Source of the DNA: Ahrensia sp.
Lineage (GTDB): Bacteria; Pseudomonadota; Alphaproteobacteria; Rhizobiales; Rhizobiaceae
DNA length: 16,772 nt
Reading direction: 5' to 3'
NCBI GenBank assembly: GCA_024639025.1
Contig: JAHEJF010000007.1
Coordinates: 1-16,772, forward strand
Shown: positions 1-7,643 of the stretch, in pieces
Layout: every line of letters starts with the position of its first letter
How positions within the stretch are numbered: position 1 is the stretch's first letter
The notes under the pieces: model-generated
Database searches by the model: none
What the model saw: the letters and a program-made list of their open reading frames with translations, nothing else
What the model was told of the DNA's origin: nothing
Made by a program: the position numbers and the translations under genes

Positions 1-2
1 TC

Positions 3-1829
3 AACGCTCTGAAAGTGCTCTATCGGGGCGAAGAATTCGAAGACGAGATGGTGGGCTACCTTCCGCATTGCACATTTAATCTCAATGCGCGCGCTGCTTC
101 CATTGATACGCCACTTCATGCCTATGTGCCGCAAAAGCATGTGGACCATGTTCATCCTGACGCCATCATCGCCATTGCAGCTTCTGAAAACAGCAAGGAA
201 CTGACCAAACAAATCTTTGGCGACACCATCGGCTGGTTGCCCTGGAAACGCCCCGGATACGAACTCGGTCTTTGGTTGGAGAAATTCTGTCAGGAGAATC
301 CGGACGCCAAGGGCGTGGTTCTTGAAAGCCACGGACTTTTTACATGGGCTGATTCCGCTGAAGACTGCTATTCTTTGACAATAGATATCATCAACAGGGC
401 AATCGCCTGGTTCGAAGAAAACACCGGCGACAAACCCGCTTTCGGTGGCGAAAGGTACCAGGCGCTGTCCCCTCAGGAGCGACGCAGAATTGCTGGCACT
501 CTCATGCCGCATATTCGTGGCATGGTTTCAGGCAATGTTCACATGGTTGGTCACTTTTCAGACGAGCCCACCGTGCTTGAATTTGTATGCGCCAATGACA
601 TGGAGAAACTGGCGGCACTGGGCACCAGTTGCCCCGACCACTTTCTGCGCACAAAAATCCGGCCGCTCGTTGTCGATTTCGATCCCGGCAAACCCGATCA
701 GGATGCAACGATAGCCAGCTTGCAAAACTCGGTTGAAACATACCGTGCTGACTATGCCGCCTACTACGAACGCTGCAAGCGCGAAGACAGTCCGGCAATG
801 CGTGATCCCAACGCTGTGGTTTATCTGGTGCCTGGTGTTGGCATGATTACATTTGCAAAGGACAAGGCAACCGCGCGCATTGCAGCCGAATTTTATACCA
901 ACGCAATCAACGTGATGCGTGGCGCGTCGGGTGCTTCCACCTATTGCGGCTTGCCTGAGCAGGAAGCCTTTGACATTGAGTATTGGCTATTGGAAGAGGC
1001 AAAGCTTCAACGCATGCCCAAGCCCAAAAGTCTGGCCGGTCAGATCGCCATTGTCACTGGCGGAGCCGGTGGCATTGGATCAGCAACAGCGCGGCGATTT
1101 CTCAGCGAGGGTGCTTGTGTCGTTCTGGCTGATATCGACGAAAAATTGCTTGGCCAGACTACCGACATCTTGTCCAAAGAGTTCTCAAACGACGTGATCA
1201 GAACCGTGGTCATGAATGTGACGGATGAAGAAGCCGTCGCGCAATCCTACCAAGAAATGGCTGTGGAATTTGGAGGCGTGGACATCATTGTGTCTAACGC
1301 GGGAATTGCGTCTTCAGCGCCCATTGAGGAAACCACGCTCGATCTGTGGAACAAGAACATGTCCATTCTGTCGACTGGATATTTTCTCGTCTCGCGCCAA
1401 GCTTTTAAAATCCTCAGAGCCCAAAATATTGGCGGCTCAGTCATTTTCATCGCATCAAAGAACGGATTAGCCGCCTCGCCCAATGCCGCAGCTTACTGTA
1501 CGGCAAAAGCATCCGAGATTCACCTTGCGCGTTGTCTTGCACTTGAAGGTGCGCCAATGGGAATTCGTGTCAATGTCGTCAATCCCGACGCCGTTTTGCG
1601 CGGTTCAAAAATCTGGTCGGGTGACTGGCTCAAGGAACGCGCCAATGCCTATGGCAAGGAAACAGCGGACCTGGAAGAGCACTATCGGCAACGCTCGCTA
1701 CTCAAACGCTCCGTGCTACCGGAAGACATTGCCGAAGCCAGCTTCTTTTTTGCAAGTGATGCTTCCGCCAAATCGACCGGCAACATCATCAATGTCGATG
1801 CGGGCAATGTGCAAGCATTTACGCGCTGA
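3..1829 (+). CDS. rhaD: Bifunctional rhamnulose-1-phosphate aldolase / short-chain dehydrogenase (5' end outside window)
   Basis: This cytoplasmic enzyme of L-rhamnose breakdown cleaves L-rhamnulose 1-phosphate to dihydroxyacetone phosphate and L-lactaldehyde; the fused dehydrogenase is expected to oxidise the lactaldehyde to lactate. The frame is open to the left window edge (it reads NALKVLYRG at the edge), so the GTG at 15 is not the start; full-length family members are about 700 residues, so roughly 90-100 are missing. The class II aldolase part shows the zinc-binding pair in HVDHVHPDA (about 140-170). From about 1033 an SDR domain begins, with the cofactor glycine motif TGGAGGIG, NAG (VSNAGIA) and the catalytic YCTAK with an upstream Ser. 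It stops 22 nt before rhaA and is presumably in the same operon. Rhamnulokinase is not in the window. The fused architecture is known from Rhizobium (rhaD) and Bacillus (rhaEW); family assignment is firm. Confidence 0.95.
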   Translation, partial: NALKVLYRGEEFEDEMVGYLPHCTFNLNARAASIDTPLHAYVPQKHVDHVHPDAIIAIAASENSKELTKQIFGDTIGWLPWKRPGYELGLWLEKFCQENPDAKGVVLESHGLFTWADSAEDCYSLTIDIINRAIAWFEENTGDKPAFGGERYQALSPQERRRIAGTLMPHIRGMVSGNVHMVGHFSDEPTVLEFVCANDMEKLAALGTSCPDHFLRTKIRPLVVDFDPGKPDQDATIASLQNSVETYRADYAAYYERCKREDSPAMRDPNAVVYLVPGVGMITFAKDKATARIAAEFYTNAINVMRGASGASTYCGLPEQEAFDIEYWLLEEAKLQRMPKPKSLAGQIAIVTGGAGGIGSATARRFLSEGACVVLADIDEKLLGQTTDILSKEFSNDVIRTVVMNVTDEEAVAQSYQEMAVEFGGVDIIVSNAGIASSAPIEETTLDLWNKNMSILSTGYFLVSRQAFKILRAQNIGGSVIFIASKNGLAASPNAAAYCTAKASEIHLARCLALEGAPMGIRVNVVNPDAVLRGSKIWSGDWLKERANAYGKETADLEEHYRQRSLLKRSVLPEDIAEASFFFASDASAKSTGNIINVDAGNVQAFTR

Positions 1830-1836
1830 TTTCCGC

Positions 1837-1843
1837 GGGGGAG
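1837..1843 (+). promoter_or_regulatory. Ribosome binding site of rhaA
   Basis: GGGGGAG lies 8 nt before the ATG at 1852 and fixes the start of the rhamnose isomerase within the short 22-nt gap after the aldolase stop. Confidence 0.7.
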
Positions 1844-1851
1844 ACTGATCC

Positions 1852-3093
1852 ATGTCCAATTATCAATCTGCAGTCGACACATTCGCGCAATGGGGTGTGA
1901 ACACCGAAGCGGCCATCGAAAAATTGAGGTCCATTCCAATTTCGGTGCATTGCTGGCAAGGCGATGATGTTGTTGGATTTGAGACCAAATCCGGTAGCTC
2001 AGGCGGCGGTATACAGGCCACGGGCAACCACCCCGGTCGCGCTCGAACGCCCGATGAACTTCGTTCCGATCTGGAGTTTTCTTATTCCATGATACCGGGC
2101 AAACACCGTCTCAACTTGCACGCCATGTATCTGGACAGCAATGAAGCGCCGGACCGCGACGAACTCGAGTATAAGCACTTTGAATCATGGGTCGGCTGGG
2201 CAAAGACGCTAGGCATAGGACTGGACTTCAACCCAACTTTCTTTGCACACGCGAAAGCCGACGACAATCTGACACTGTCACACCCCGATGAGGGGATTCG
2301 GGACTTCTGGATCGAGCACGGCAAACGGACGCGAGAAATAGCTGCAAAAATGGGCAACGAAATCGGATCGGCGTGTGTCAACAATATTTGGGTGCCCGAT
2401 GGCTACAAGGATAACCCAGTCGACAGAATGGCTGCCAGGGCCAGACTGGAAAACTCGCTCGACGCCATGTTGGCGCCAACTCATGAGAAGTCGCAATTGC
2501 TAGATGCGGTAGAGAGTAAGTTGTTTGGCATTGGTGTCGAGGCTTGCACAGTTGGAAGCCACGAATTCTATCTGGGCTATGCAATACGCAACAAGATTTT
2601 GCTCTGCCTGGATATGGGGCATTTTCATCCAACTGAAAACATCGCCGACAAGCTAAGTGCGGTTAGCCTGTCCCTTGATGAACTATTGCTGCATGTTTCC
2701 CGTCCGATGCGATGGGACAGCGATCATGTGATACTGCTCAACGATGACATAATGGCCATGGCGCAAGAATTGGTCAGCGCCGAACTGCTCGGTCGAACCT
2801 ATATTGGTCTGGATTTCTTCGATGCCACAATCAGCCGAACAGCGGCGTGGGTCATCGGCACACGCAACATGCAAAAAGCACTTCTGCGCGCAATGTTGCA
2901 GCCACTTGACCGTCTGAGACTGGCCGAAGACCAGCTCGATTTCACGAAACGTTTGATGATGACCGAAGAATTGAAGGACCTGCCCTATGGCGCGGTTTGG
3001 TCGGAATTTTGCAATCGGATGGATGTGCCAGAAGGGCTTGCTCTGATTTCAAGCCTGGATTCCTATCAAGCTTCCGTGGCTGGCCGCGGCTGA
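1852..3093 (+). CDS. rhaA: L-rhamnose isomerase, E. coli RhaA type
   Basis: It converts L-rhamnose to L-rhamnulose, the first intracellular step of rhamnose use, and works in the cytoplasm with divalent metal. The 413-residue protein matches the enterobacterial RhaA family (about 419 residues) along its whole length. I recognise HCWQGDDVVGFE (33-44), GGIQATGNHPG (52-62), ESKLFGIG with VGSHEFY (221-240), LCLDMGHFHPTE (251-262), HVSRPMRWDSDH (281-292), GLDFFDA (319-325) and AAWVIGTRNM (331-340). Metal-binding and catalytic acids and histidines lie in these blocks. The start has a good Shine-Dalgarno. It follows the aldolase gene in one operon. Many alphaproteobacteria instead use the Pseudomonas stutzeri-type isomerase (RhaI), so the RhaA type next to a rhizobial-type aldolase fusion is mildly unusual. 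The kinase and transporter are not visible. Confidence 0.95.
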   Translation: MSNYQSAVDTFAQWGVNTEAAIEKLRSIPISVHCWQGDDVVGFETKSGSSGGGIQATGNHPGRARTPDELRSDLEFSYSMIPGKHRLNLHAMYLDSNEAPDRDELEYKHFESWVGWAKTLGIGLDFNPTFFAHAKADDNLTLSHPDEGIRDFWIEHGKRTREIAAKMGNEIGSACVNNIWVPDGYKDNPVDRMAARARLENSLDAMLAPTHEKSQLLDAVESKLFGIGVEACTVGSHEFYLGYAIRNKILLCLDMGHFHPTENIADKLSAVSLSLDELLLHVSRPMRWDSDHVILLNDDIMAMAQELVSAELLGRTYIGLDFFDATISRTAAWVIGTRNMQKALLRAMLQPLDRLRLAEDQLDFTKRLMMTEELKDLPYGAVWSEFCNRMDVPEGLALISSLDSYQASVAGRG

Positions 3094-3102
3094 GTTTCAG
3101 CC
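3088..3102 (+). terminator. Short hairpin at the rhaA stop codon
   Basis: GGCTGA and TCAGCC form a perfect 6-bp stem with a 3-nt loop; the first arm contains the rhaA stop codon. There is no T-run behind it, so it may be an RNA-stabilising end or chance rather than an intrinsic terminator. No other structure or promoter stands out up to 3260. Confidence 0.2.
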
Positions 3103-3260
3103 AGTGACCGGCTCAAGCCAGCCGTTGAGTAAACACGCCAAAGCAACCTGATGGACAAAGGAACGCACTAGCTTGTGGCGTTGACCAACTGGTCGTGACA
3201 AGAAGACTGCTTTCAAAAACACTGTTCCACCTGCCATCAAACCCGTGCTAATTGCGTGTC

Positions 3261-4322
3261 ATGAATAATTGGCTGCGTGTTTTGATTTTGCTGCTGTTTG
3301 CTGCCCCGTCATTGGCGGCATGCACAAGCCTTTCGTACTATTTCCAGTCCGCTGAGGGCCACATGGAGATTTTGGCGGCACGTCAGAGCGTCGAGAAACT
3401 TGCCAATGACCGGCAGCAACCCATAGCCGTTCGTTCGCAGATGTCGCTGGCTCGGGACATGCGCCAATTTGCTGTCGATGAACTTGGACTACCCGACAAC
3501 AAGAGCTACAAAAGCTACGTCGATGTCGGCCGCGATTACGTGACGATCGCTGTTTTTGCTGCACCCGAGTTTTCAATTGTCCCCCGGGTTTGGTGTTTTC
3601 CCGTTTTCGGTTGTGTGCCTTATCGCGCACATTTTTCAGTGCAAGCTGCCCAGCGCGAAAGAGCGGGGCTGGAGAGACTTGGGTTTGATGTTCATGTGAC
3701 GGGAGTGACCGCATATTCAACATTGGGTTGGACCAGCGATCCTCTGCTCAACACCATGTTTCGAGATGACAAGACGCATTTGGCAGCTGTCATGTTTCAC
3801 GAACTTGCACATCAGCAAGTTTATGTGCGCGATGACAGCGCATTCAATGAAGCATTTGCCGTCGCAGTTGAAAGAACTGGCGTGCAAAAATGGTTGCGAG
3901 AGAACCAGGATTTCGAGGGCCTGAGACGTTACGAGAAGCGAAACAGGCGAACTGCAGAGTTCCTGGCGCTCATCGACGAAACACGTCATGATCTGCGCAA
4001 GATCTACCTCAGCAATGATTCTGATATGCACAAGCGTATTAAAAAGGCAGAGGCTTTCGAGCGGCTCCGCACCCGGTACCTGGCTTTGCGTGATACACGT
4101 TGGAACGGTTACACCGGCTATGATCGCTGGTTCGACGGCCCCCTCAACAATGCCAAGATCGCCGCTACTGCAGTCTACTCTGAGCTGGTGCCAGCGTTTC
4201 TTCGGCTGTTTGAAGCCTGCGGCGAGAACTATGCCCGATTTTACAATGCAGTCGAAACACTGAGCAAAATTGACCGATCCAAGAGGCTGGACGCTCTGAA
4301 CAAAATGTCAAAATGCACCTAG
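3261..4322 (+). CDS. Predicted lipoprotein zinc aminopeptidase (DUF2265 / COG4324 family)
   Basis: This is a putative zinc-dependent peptidase anchored to the cell envelope. From the ATG at 3261 the 353-residue product has a hydrophobic signal segment (residues 5-20) ending in the lipobox LAAC with Cys21, so it is probably lipidated. Family blocks are visible in order: SYYFQSAEGHME (about 25-36), WCFPVFGCVPYRAHF (111-125), YSTLGWTSDPLLNTM (152-166), the HELAH metal site (180-184) and FNEAFA, whose Glu198 is a likely third ligand. A TTG nine bases upstream (3252) is an alternative start; neither has a clear Shine-Dalgarno. Physiological substrates of the family are not established. It stands alone between the rhamnose operon and a LysR remnant, with no evident functional link to either. 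Confidence 0.85.
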   Translation: MNNWLRVLILLLFAAPSLAACTSLSYYFQSAEGHMEILAARQSVEKLANDRQQPIAVRSQMSLARDMRQFAVDELGLPDNKSYKSYVDVGRDYVTIAVFAAPEFSIVPRVWCFPVFGCVPYRAHFSVQAAQRERAGLERLGFDVHVTGVTAYSTLGWTSDPLLNTMFRDDKTHLAAVMFHELAHQQVYVRDDSAFNEAFAVAVERTGVQKWLRENQDFEGLRRYEKRNRRTAEFLALIDETRHDLRKIYLSNDSDMHKRIKKAEAFERLRTRYLALRDTRWNGYTGYDRWFDGPLNNAKIAATAVYSELVPAFLRLFEACGENYARFYNAVETLSKIDRSKRLDALNKMSKCT

Positions 4323-4420
4323 AAATTTAGTCGCCAAAAAGATGCAATTCTGATTATTCGACCCAAGTTAGATGCCGGCAAGCCTATTGTGTACACACTG
4401 CACAGTACATGGAATGGTAC

Positions 4421-4933
4421 CTATTGCGATGCGGCAATCTCTTGAAAGAATCGCCACGCAGCACTGGGGTTTTTTTGATGCAGCCGTGCCTCGGTGTAGA
4501 CAACAACTTTCAGATCGACCCACCACTCCTTGCCACCCGCGAATTGCAACCTGCCATCTTCAAGCTCACGGCGAATCGATGCCTCTGGCAGCCAGGCGAT
4601 TCCTGCACCATGCAGGCACAAATTCTTGAATGCTTCAGCAAATGCATTCACATGCTTCACCGCCAAGTTGGGTGGCTTTGATGAGAATTATTGTTCGGTT
4701 ACAGCACCCAAAAATGCGCCTCGTGAATACTGAAGATAGGCGATTGGACTTTCATCCCAGCCAGGAAGCGTTGAAGCGCCAGCTGAGCCGATCACGGGCG
4801 AACGAACGGGCAGCAACCTGTCATGCCCAATTTCCACCCAGTCGAATAACTGCTCGTCAAATGTGAACTGCACGCTCGTCGACTTGTAGCACATCAGAGA
4901 ATCGCAATTGTGCTCCGACAATTGATCAAAGCA
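4421..4933 (-). pseudogene. Decayed LysR-type regulator: C-terminal half only, with an internal stop
   Basis: Read on the minus strand in one frame, this stretch encodes the effector-binding half of a LysR regulator related to the intact neighbour at 4935-5819. CFDQLSEHNCDSLMCYK aligns with CCQLFSDGTCDFLLCYR of the neighbour; later, LCLHGAGIAWLPEASIRREL aligns with STVAGSGVAWLSESVVADEL, and GGKEWWVDLKVVVYTEARL with GGPEWQTDLTLTLFSASDRL. The two halves are split by an in-frame TAA at 4688-4690, and the family stop is TAG at 4421-4423. The whole DNA-binding half is missing, and homology starts right behind the TAG stop of the intact gene. It is therefore a dead remnant of a tandem regulator pair. 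It fills most of the stretch 4323-4934; I see nothing else there. Confidence 0.8.
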
Positions 4934-4934
4934 G

Positions 4935-5819
4935 CTATAGGGCCTCCCACAACATGCGTCCTGTGTTGTCCAAACGATCAGATGCACTGAAGAGTGTAAG
5001 CGTGAGGTCTGTTTGCCATTCTGGCCCTCCGACGGTCACCAGTTGACCGCTCGCTAATTCGTCGGCAACAACGGATTCGGACAACCACGCGACGCCGCTT
5101 CCCGCAACCGTACTGCGCTTCAGGGCTTCCGAATGGGCATCCATGTACTGCAAGACAAGGGGAGGCTTTCTCGATCCGATAATTTGATCGACAATCGTTC
5201 CAAGATAGCTGGTCGGATCATAGCTGAGATACGGTATGTGATTGGTCTTGCCGCTCGATAGATCCCAACCGCCCTCCGCGGCAGCATTTGCTTCCGCAAC
5301 GGGCTTGAACCTTTCGACACTGATGTCTTTGCGGATCACAATATCTTCTTCAAAGAACGGTGGCCCATTATTGTGCCGATAGCACAAAAGAAAATCGCAG
5401 GTGCCGTCCGAAAACAATTGGCAACATGTTGGCAGATAGTCTGAGAATACCCGCACGCGCAGGTTGGGCATTTCGCTCTCTAGCTCTTTGATACGGCTTG
5501 TCAGAAAATTGACAGAAATTGTATGCAGAACTGCGATACGTTGAAACGCTGTTCGACCTAGCTCAGCGCCCCGAATGATTTGTCGAGTATCTGAGAGGTT
5601 GTTGAGCGTCTCTTGCGCGACTGGCAGAAAAAGACTGCCCGCCGCCGACAATTGCACGGGATACGTCGATCTTCGAATGAGCGGAACACCCAGCCAATTC
5701 TCGAGTGATCTAATACGACGACTGAACGCTGGCTGGGTGATATTTCGTTCCTCCGCTGCCCGCGAAAAATTGAGTGTTCGCCCCAAACAGACGAAATCCT
5801 GAAGCCATTTTATGTCCAT
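4935..5819 (-). CDS. LysR-type transcriptional regulator divergent from the TRAP operon
   Basis: The 294-residue product starts with MDIKWLQDFVCLGRT and has the LysR winged helix-turn-helix at about residues 16-45 (NFSRAAEERNITQPAFSRRI). An effector-binding domain fills the rest (blocks CDFLLCYR and VAGSGVAWLSE). I chose the ATG at 5817-5819 because AGAGGGG lies just upstream and the HTH sits at the usual distance from it; an in-frame extension to 5915 would add 32 residues atypical for the family and run through the operator. It faces dctPQM across a 244-nt gap with overlapping inverted repeats (5861-5888), the standard layout for a LysR that controls itself and the divergent operon. The C-terminus ends abruptly at WEAL, directly against the LysR remnant, and may have lost a few residues. 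The inducer is unknown, presumably the TRAP substrate or a product of it. Confidence 0.9.
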   Translation of the reverse strand: MDIKWLQDFVCLGRTLNFSRAAEERNITQPAFSRRIRSLENWLGVPLIRRSTYPVQLSAAGSLFLPVAQETLNNLSDTRQIIRGAELGRTAFQRIAVLHTISVNFLTSRIKELESEMPNLRVRVFSDYLPTCCQLFSDGTCDFLLCYRHNNGPPFFEEDIVIRKDISVERFKPVAEANAAAEGGWDLSSGKTNHIPYLSYDPTSYLGTIVDQIIGSRKPPLVLQYMDAHSEALKRSTVAGSGVAWLSESVVADELASGQLVTVGGPEWQTDLTLTLFSASDRLDNTGRMLWEAL

Positions 5820-5860
5820 ATCGATCCCCTCTGCTGTTGTATCATATTGAAAAACATAAG

Positions 5861-5888
5861 CTATGCAATATTGGCATAGAATTATGCC
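5861..5888. promoter_or_regulatory. Putative LysR operator: two overlapping inverted repeats
   Basis: CTATGCAATATTGGCATAG (5861-5879) is a perfect 6-bp dyad around a 7-nt spacer and contains a T-N11-A LysR box (T5864, A5876). GGCATA-gaat-TATGCC (5873-5888) is a second perfect dyad sharing the middle half-site, so three half-sites lie in a row. The site lies 42-69 nt upstream of the lysR start and about 175 nt upstream of dctP. The first dyad shares the 10-mer TATGCAATAT with the operator at 12428-12442. Binding is inferred, not shown. Confidence 0.65.
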
Positions 5889-6010
5889 ATGTTTGAATTG
5901 GCCCGGAAGAAACAAGCATGAGTAGTCTGATTTTGGGTTGGCTGACGCTTAGCAATAACATTTTGCCAGATATTAGCATGAGACCAACCACAGCAATTGC
6001 CAGAGTTGAA

Positions 6011-6037
6011 TGGCTGATTGGGATGCAACATCAGCCA
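6011..6037 (+). promoter_or_regulatory. Hairpin in the dctP leader
   Basis: TGGCTGA (6011-6017) and TCAGCCA (6031-6037) form a perfect 7-bp stem with a 13-nt loop, ending 14 nt before the Shine-Dalgarno AGGGAG (6052-6057) of dctP. It could be an mRNA leader structure or a DNA dyad. No clear -35/-10 pair could be assigned in 5889-6063. Confidence 0.25.
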
Positions 6038-6063
6038 AAGCAACTCGCAACAGGGAGTAAAAA

Positions 6064-7056
6064 ATGAGCCGAACTTGGAAATATACAACTGCAATGGCCG
6101 CGTTGGCCTTCGCGACATCACTCACCGGCGCGCAGGCAGAAACGACACTGCGCCTGTCCACCTATGTAAACGAGGCGGATATTCGGTATCAGGGCTTTCA
6201 GCACTTTGCTGACCTTGTCGCGGAAAAAACCGGCGGCAGCGTTAAGGTCGAGGTCTTCCCCTCGGGCACGCTTCACGGGTGGTCTGAGGGCGTCGACTCG
6301 GTGCAGGGTGGTGTCTCAGACATCAGCTGGATCAATGCCGACAACCGTTTGCCTTGCTATGCGATGACTTCGCTCTATCCCGCAGAGATCAGTCTGGAAA
6401 ACCAGATTGAGCTGGATGCCGCATTTGCTGAACTGGTTCGGGAAGAGGCCGCCAATGTCAATCTGGTGCCGCTTCTCAACTCGAACTACACCTACGATCA
6501 GGAATGGTGGTTCGAAGAGCCGATCGAAGATCTTGGCAAGCTGGACGGTAAACTTGTGCGCTCGATCGGGCCACTGGTCAGCCTAATGATCGAATCCTGG
6601 GGCGGAGAGCCAGTATTCGTGGCGCCGAAAGAGGTCTTCCAATCCGCAGAACGTGGAGTTGTGGATGGCATTAACATGGGCGTTGCCACATATAGCTCGT
6701 GGAAGCTCTGGACCGTTATGCCCTACATGGTCAATGCCAACCTGTTCTATGGCAACGTCAATTACATGATGAACAAGGGCAAGTTCGACGCGCTTACTGC
6801 TGATGAGCAAGCCGCTCTGACCGCCGCCGCCACAGAAACCGAAACCTGGCTGCAGCCCCTTTACGAAGGCTGGGTTGACCAGCAGGTCGGCAATGCTGTG
6901 ATGCAAGGTGGCGGTGCCGCCGTATCCATCTCGGACGATCAGCGCGCAAGCCTGATTGCCAGCGTCCGTGACCAATGGGACGCCAAAGCTGACGAAGCAT
7001 GCGGTGCCGAACTTGCAGGAAGCATCCGCGATCTCTTTGCCGAACACGCGCCGTAA
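6064..7056 (+). CDS. dctP: TRAP transporter periplasmic substrate-binding protein (DctP family)
   Basis: This periplasmic protein captures the substrate, usually an organic anion, for the TRAP permease encoded next to it. The 330-residue length is normal for DctP proteins. A signal peptide is visible at 1-25, with a likely cut after AQA before ETTLRLS. The mature part follows the family plan: LRLSTYVNEADIRYQGFQHFA, VEVFPSGTL, and DGKLVRSIGP, where Arg166 is the position usually pairing with a substrate carboxylate. Then come GVVDGINMG and SSWKLW, with NANLFYGNVNYMMNK near the C-terminus. The start has AGGGAG seven bases upstream. It is first in the operon dctP-dctQ-dctM-hydrolase, facing a LysR gene. 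The substrate cannot be read from sequence; context suggests an acylated or amidated amino-acid-like or sulfonate compound. Confidence 0.93.
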   Translation: MSRTWKYTTAMAALAFATSLTGAQAETTLRLSTYVNEADIRYQGFQHFADLVAEKTGGSVKVEVFPSGTLHGWSEGVDSVQGGVSDISWINADNRLPCYAMTSLYPAEISLENQIELDAAFAELVREEAANVNLVPLLNSNYTYDQEWWFEEPIEDLGKLDGKLVRSIGPLVSLMIESWGGEPVFVAPKEVFQSAERGVVDGINMGVATYSSWKLWTVMPYMVNANLFYGNVNYMMNKGKFDALTADEQAALTAAATETETWLQPLYEGWVDQQVGNAVMQGGGAAVSISDDQRASLIASVRDQWDAKADEACGAELAGSIRDLFAEHAP

Positions 7057-7074
7057 CGCAAAGCGCATTTGATA

Positions 7075-7102
7075 CGCGGCCCCGGCAATCTCGGGGGCCG
7101 CG
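7075..7102 (+). terminator. Strong hairpin between dctP and dctQ
   Basis: CGCGGCCCC (7075-7083) and GGGGCCGCG (7094-7102) form a perfect 9-bp GC stem with a 10-nt loop, starting 18 nt after the dctP stop and followed by a T-rich stretch (acttctttct). It probably acts as a partial terminator or 3'-end stabiliser that gives more binding protein than permease, as is common in binding-protein operons. Expression of the downstream genes is expected by read-through, as no promoter is evident in the gap. Confidence 0.6.
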
Positions 7103-7133
7103 ACTTCTTTCTACAAAACACTATGGGTGCGCC

Positions 7134-7643
7134 ATGATTGGGATAATCGACCGTCTAATCAAAATATTTGACCGGGTTGTTATTTGGCTGGCCGGTGTGG
7201 GTGCTGCCATCGTACTGGTCCAGATGCTTTGGATTTCCTACGGGGTTATTGTGCGATACGGGCTTGGAAAACCGGACCGGATGGTGACCGAGGCAACCGC
7301 ACTGCTGCTGTTTCCAGTAGCATTCGCAGGGCTCGCTTATGCGATGCGCGAAGATGCATTTCCCAAGGTAACAATGGCCACGGACCTGTTCAGTCCCAAA
7401 GTGCGCAAAACACTTCAGATCATAAATCACATCCTGATGTTTGGGGTTGGTGGATTCTTCGCCTATGCGGGCGTGAGTGCCACGATCCGATCTTTCAACT
7501 CAGGCGTTGCCTCTGAAATCCTGCACTTGCCACGCTACTGGTTCTGGGCACCGGGTGCCTTTGCACTGGTGATCTTTTCAATTTACGCGGCATTACGGCT
7601 GATCCGTCTTTTCAGTACTCCCGCGAATTCGGGGGAATTCTAA
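7134..7643 (+). CDS. dctQ: TRAP transporter small permease (DctQ family)
   Basis: This is the small membrane subunit of the TRAP transporter, partner of DctM in the inner membrane. The 169-residue product has four hydrophobic segments, the DctQ plan: about 16-36 (VVIWLAGVGAAIVLVQMLW), 50-68, 95-112 (LMFGVGGFFAYAGV) and 130-155 (WAPGAFALVIFSIYAAL). I chose the ATG at 7134 (MIGIIDRLIKIFDR) because DctQ proteins begin with such an amphipathic stretch; the upstream in-frame sequence crosses the dctP end and the hairpin and is not family-like. The ribosome binding site is weak. Its stop overlaps the dctM start by one base (TAATG), implying coupled translation. Confidence 0.9.
   Translation: MIGIIDRLIKIFDRVVIWLAGVGAAIVLVQMLWISYGVIVRYGLGKPDRMVTEATALLLFPVAFAGLAYAMREDAFPKVTMATDLFSPKVRKTLQIINHILMFGVGGFFAYAGVSATIRSFNSGVASEILHLPRYWFWAPGAFALVIFSIYAALRLIRLFSTPANSGEF

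Noticed and set aside
3259..3723. 154-codon minus-strand frame across the start of the aminopeptidase gene
   Set aside because: No motif or ribosome site, and it is antisense to a signal peptide and conserved blocks of a real gene.
4388..4412. Short inverted repeat TGTAC...GTACA between the aminopeptidase and the LysR remnant
   Set aside because: Only 5 bp with a loop of about 10 nt, no gene start nearby; expected by chance.
4467..4475. Run of seven T following GGGG, like the tail of an intrinsic terminator
   Set aside because: No stem precedes it; it is part of the LysR remnant's coding sequence on the other strand (Lys/Asn codons).
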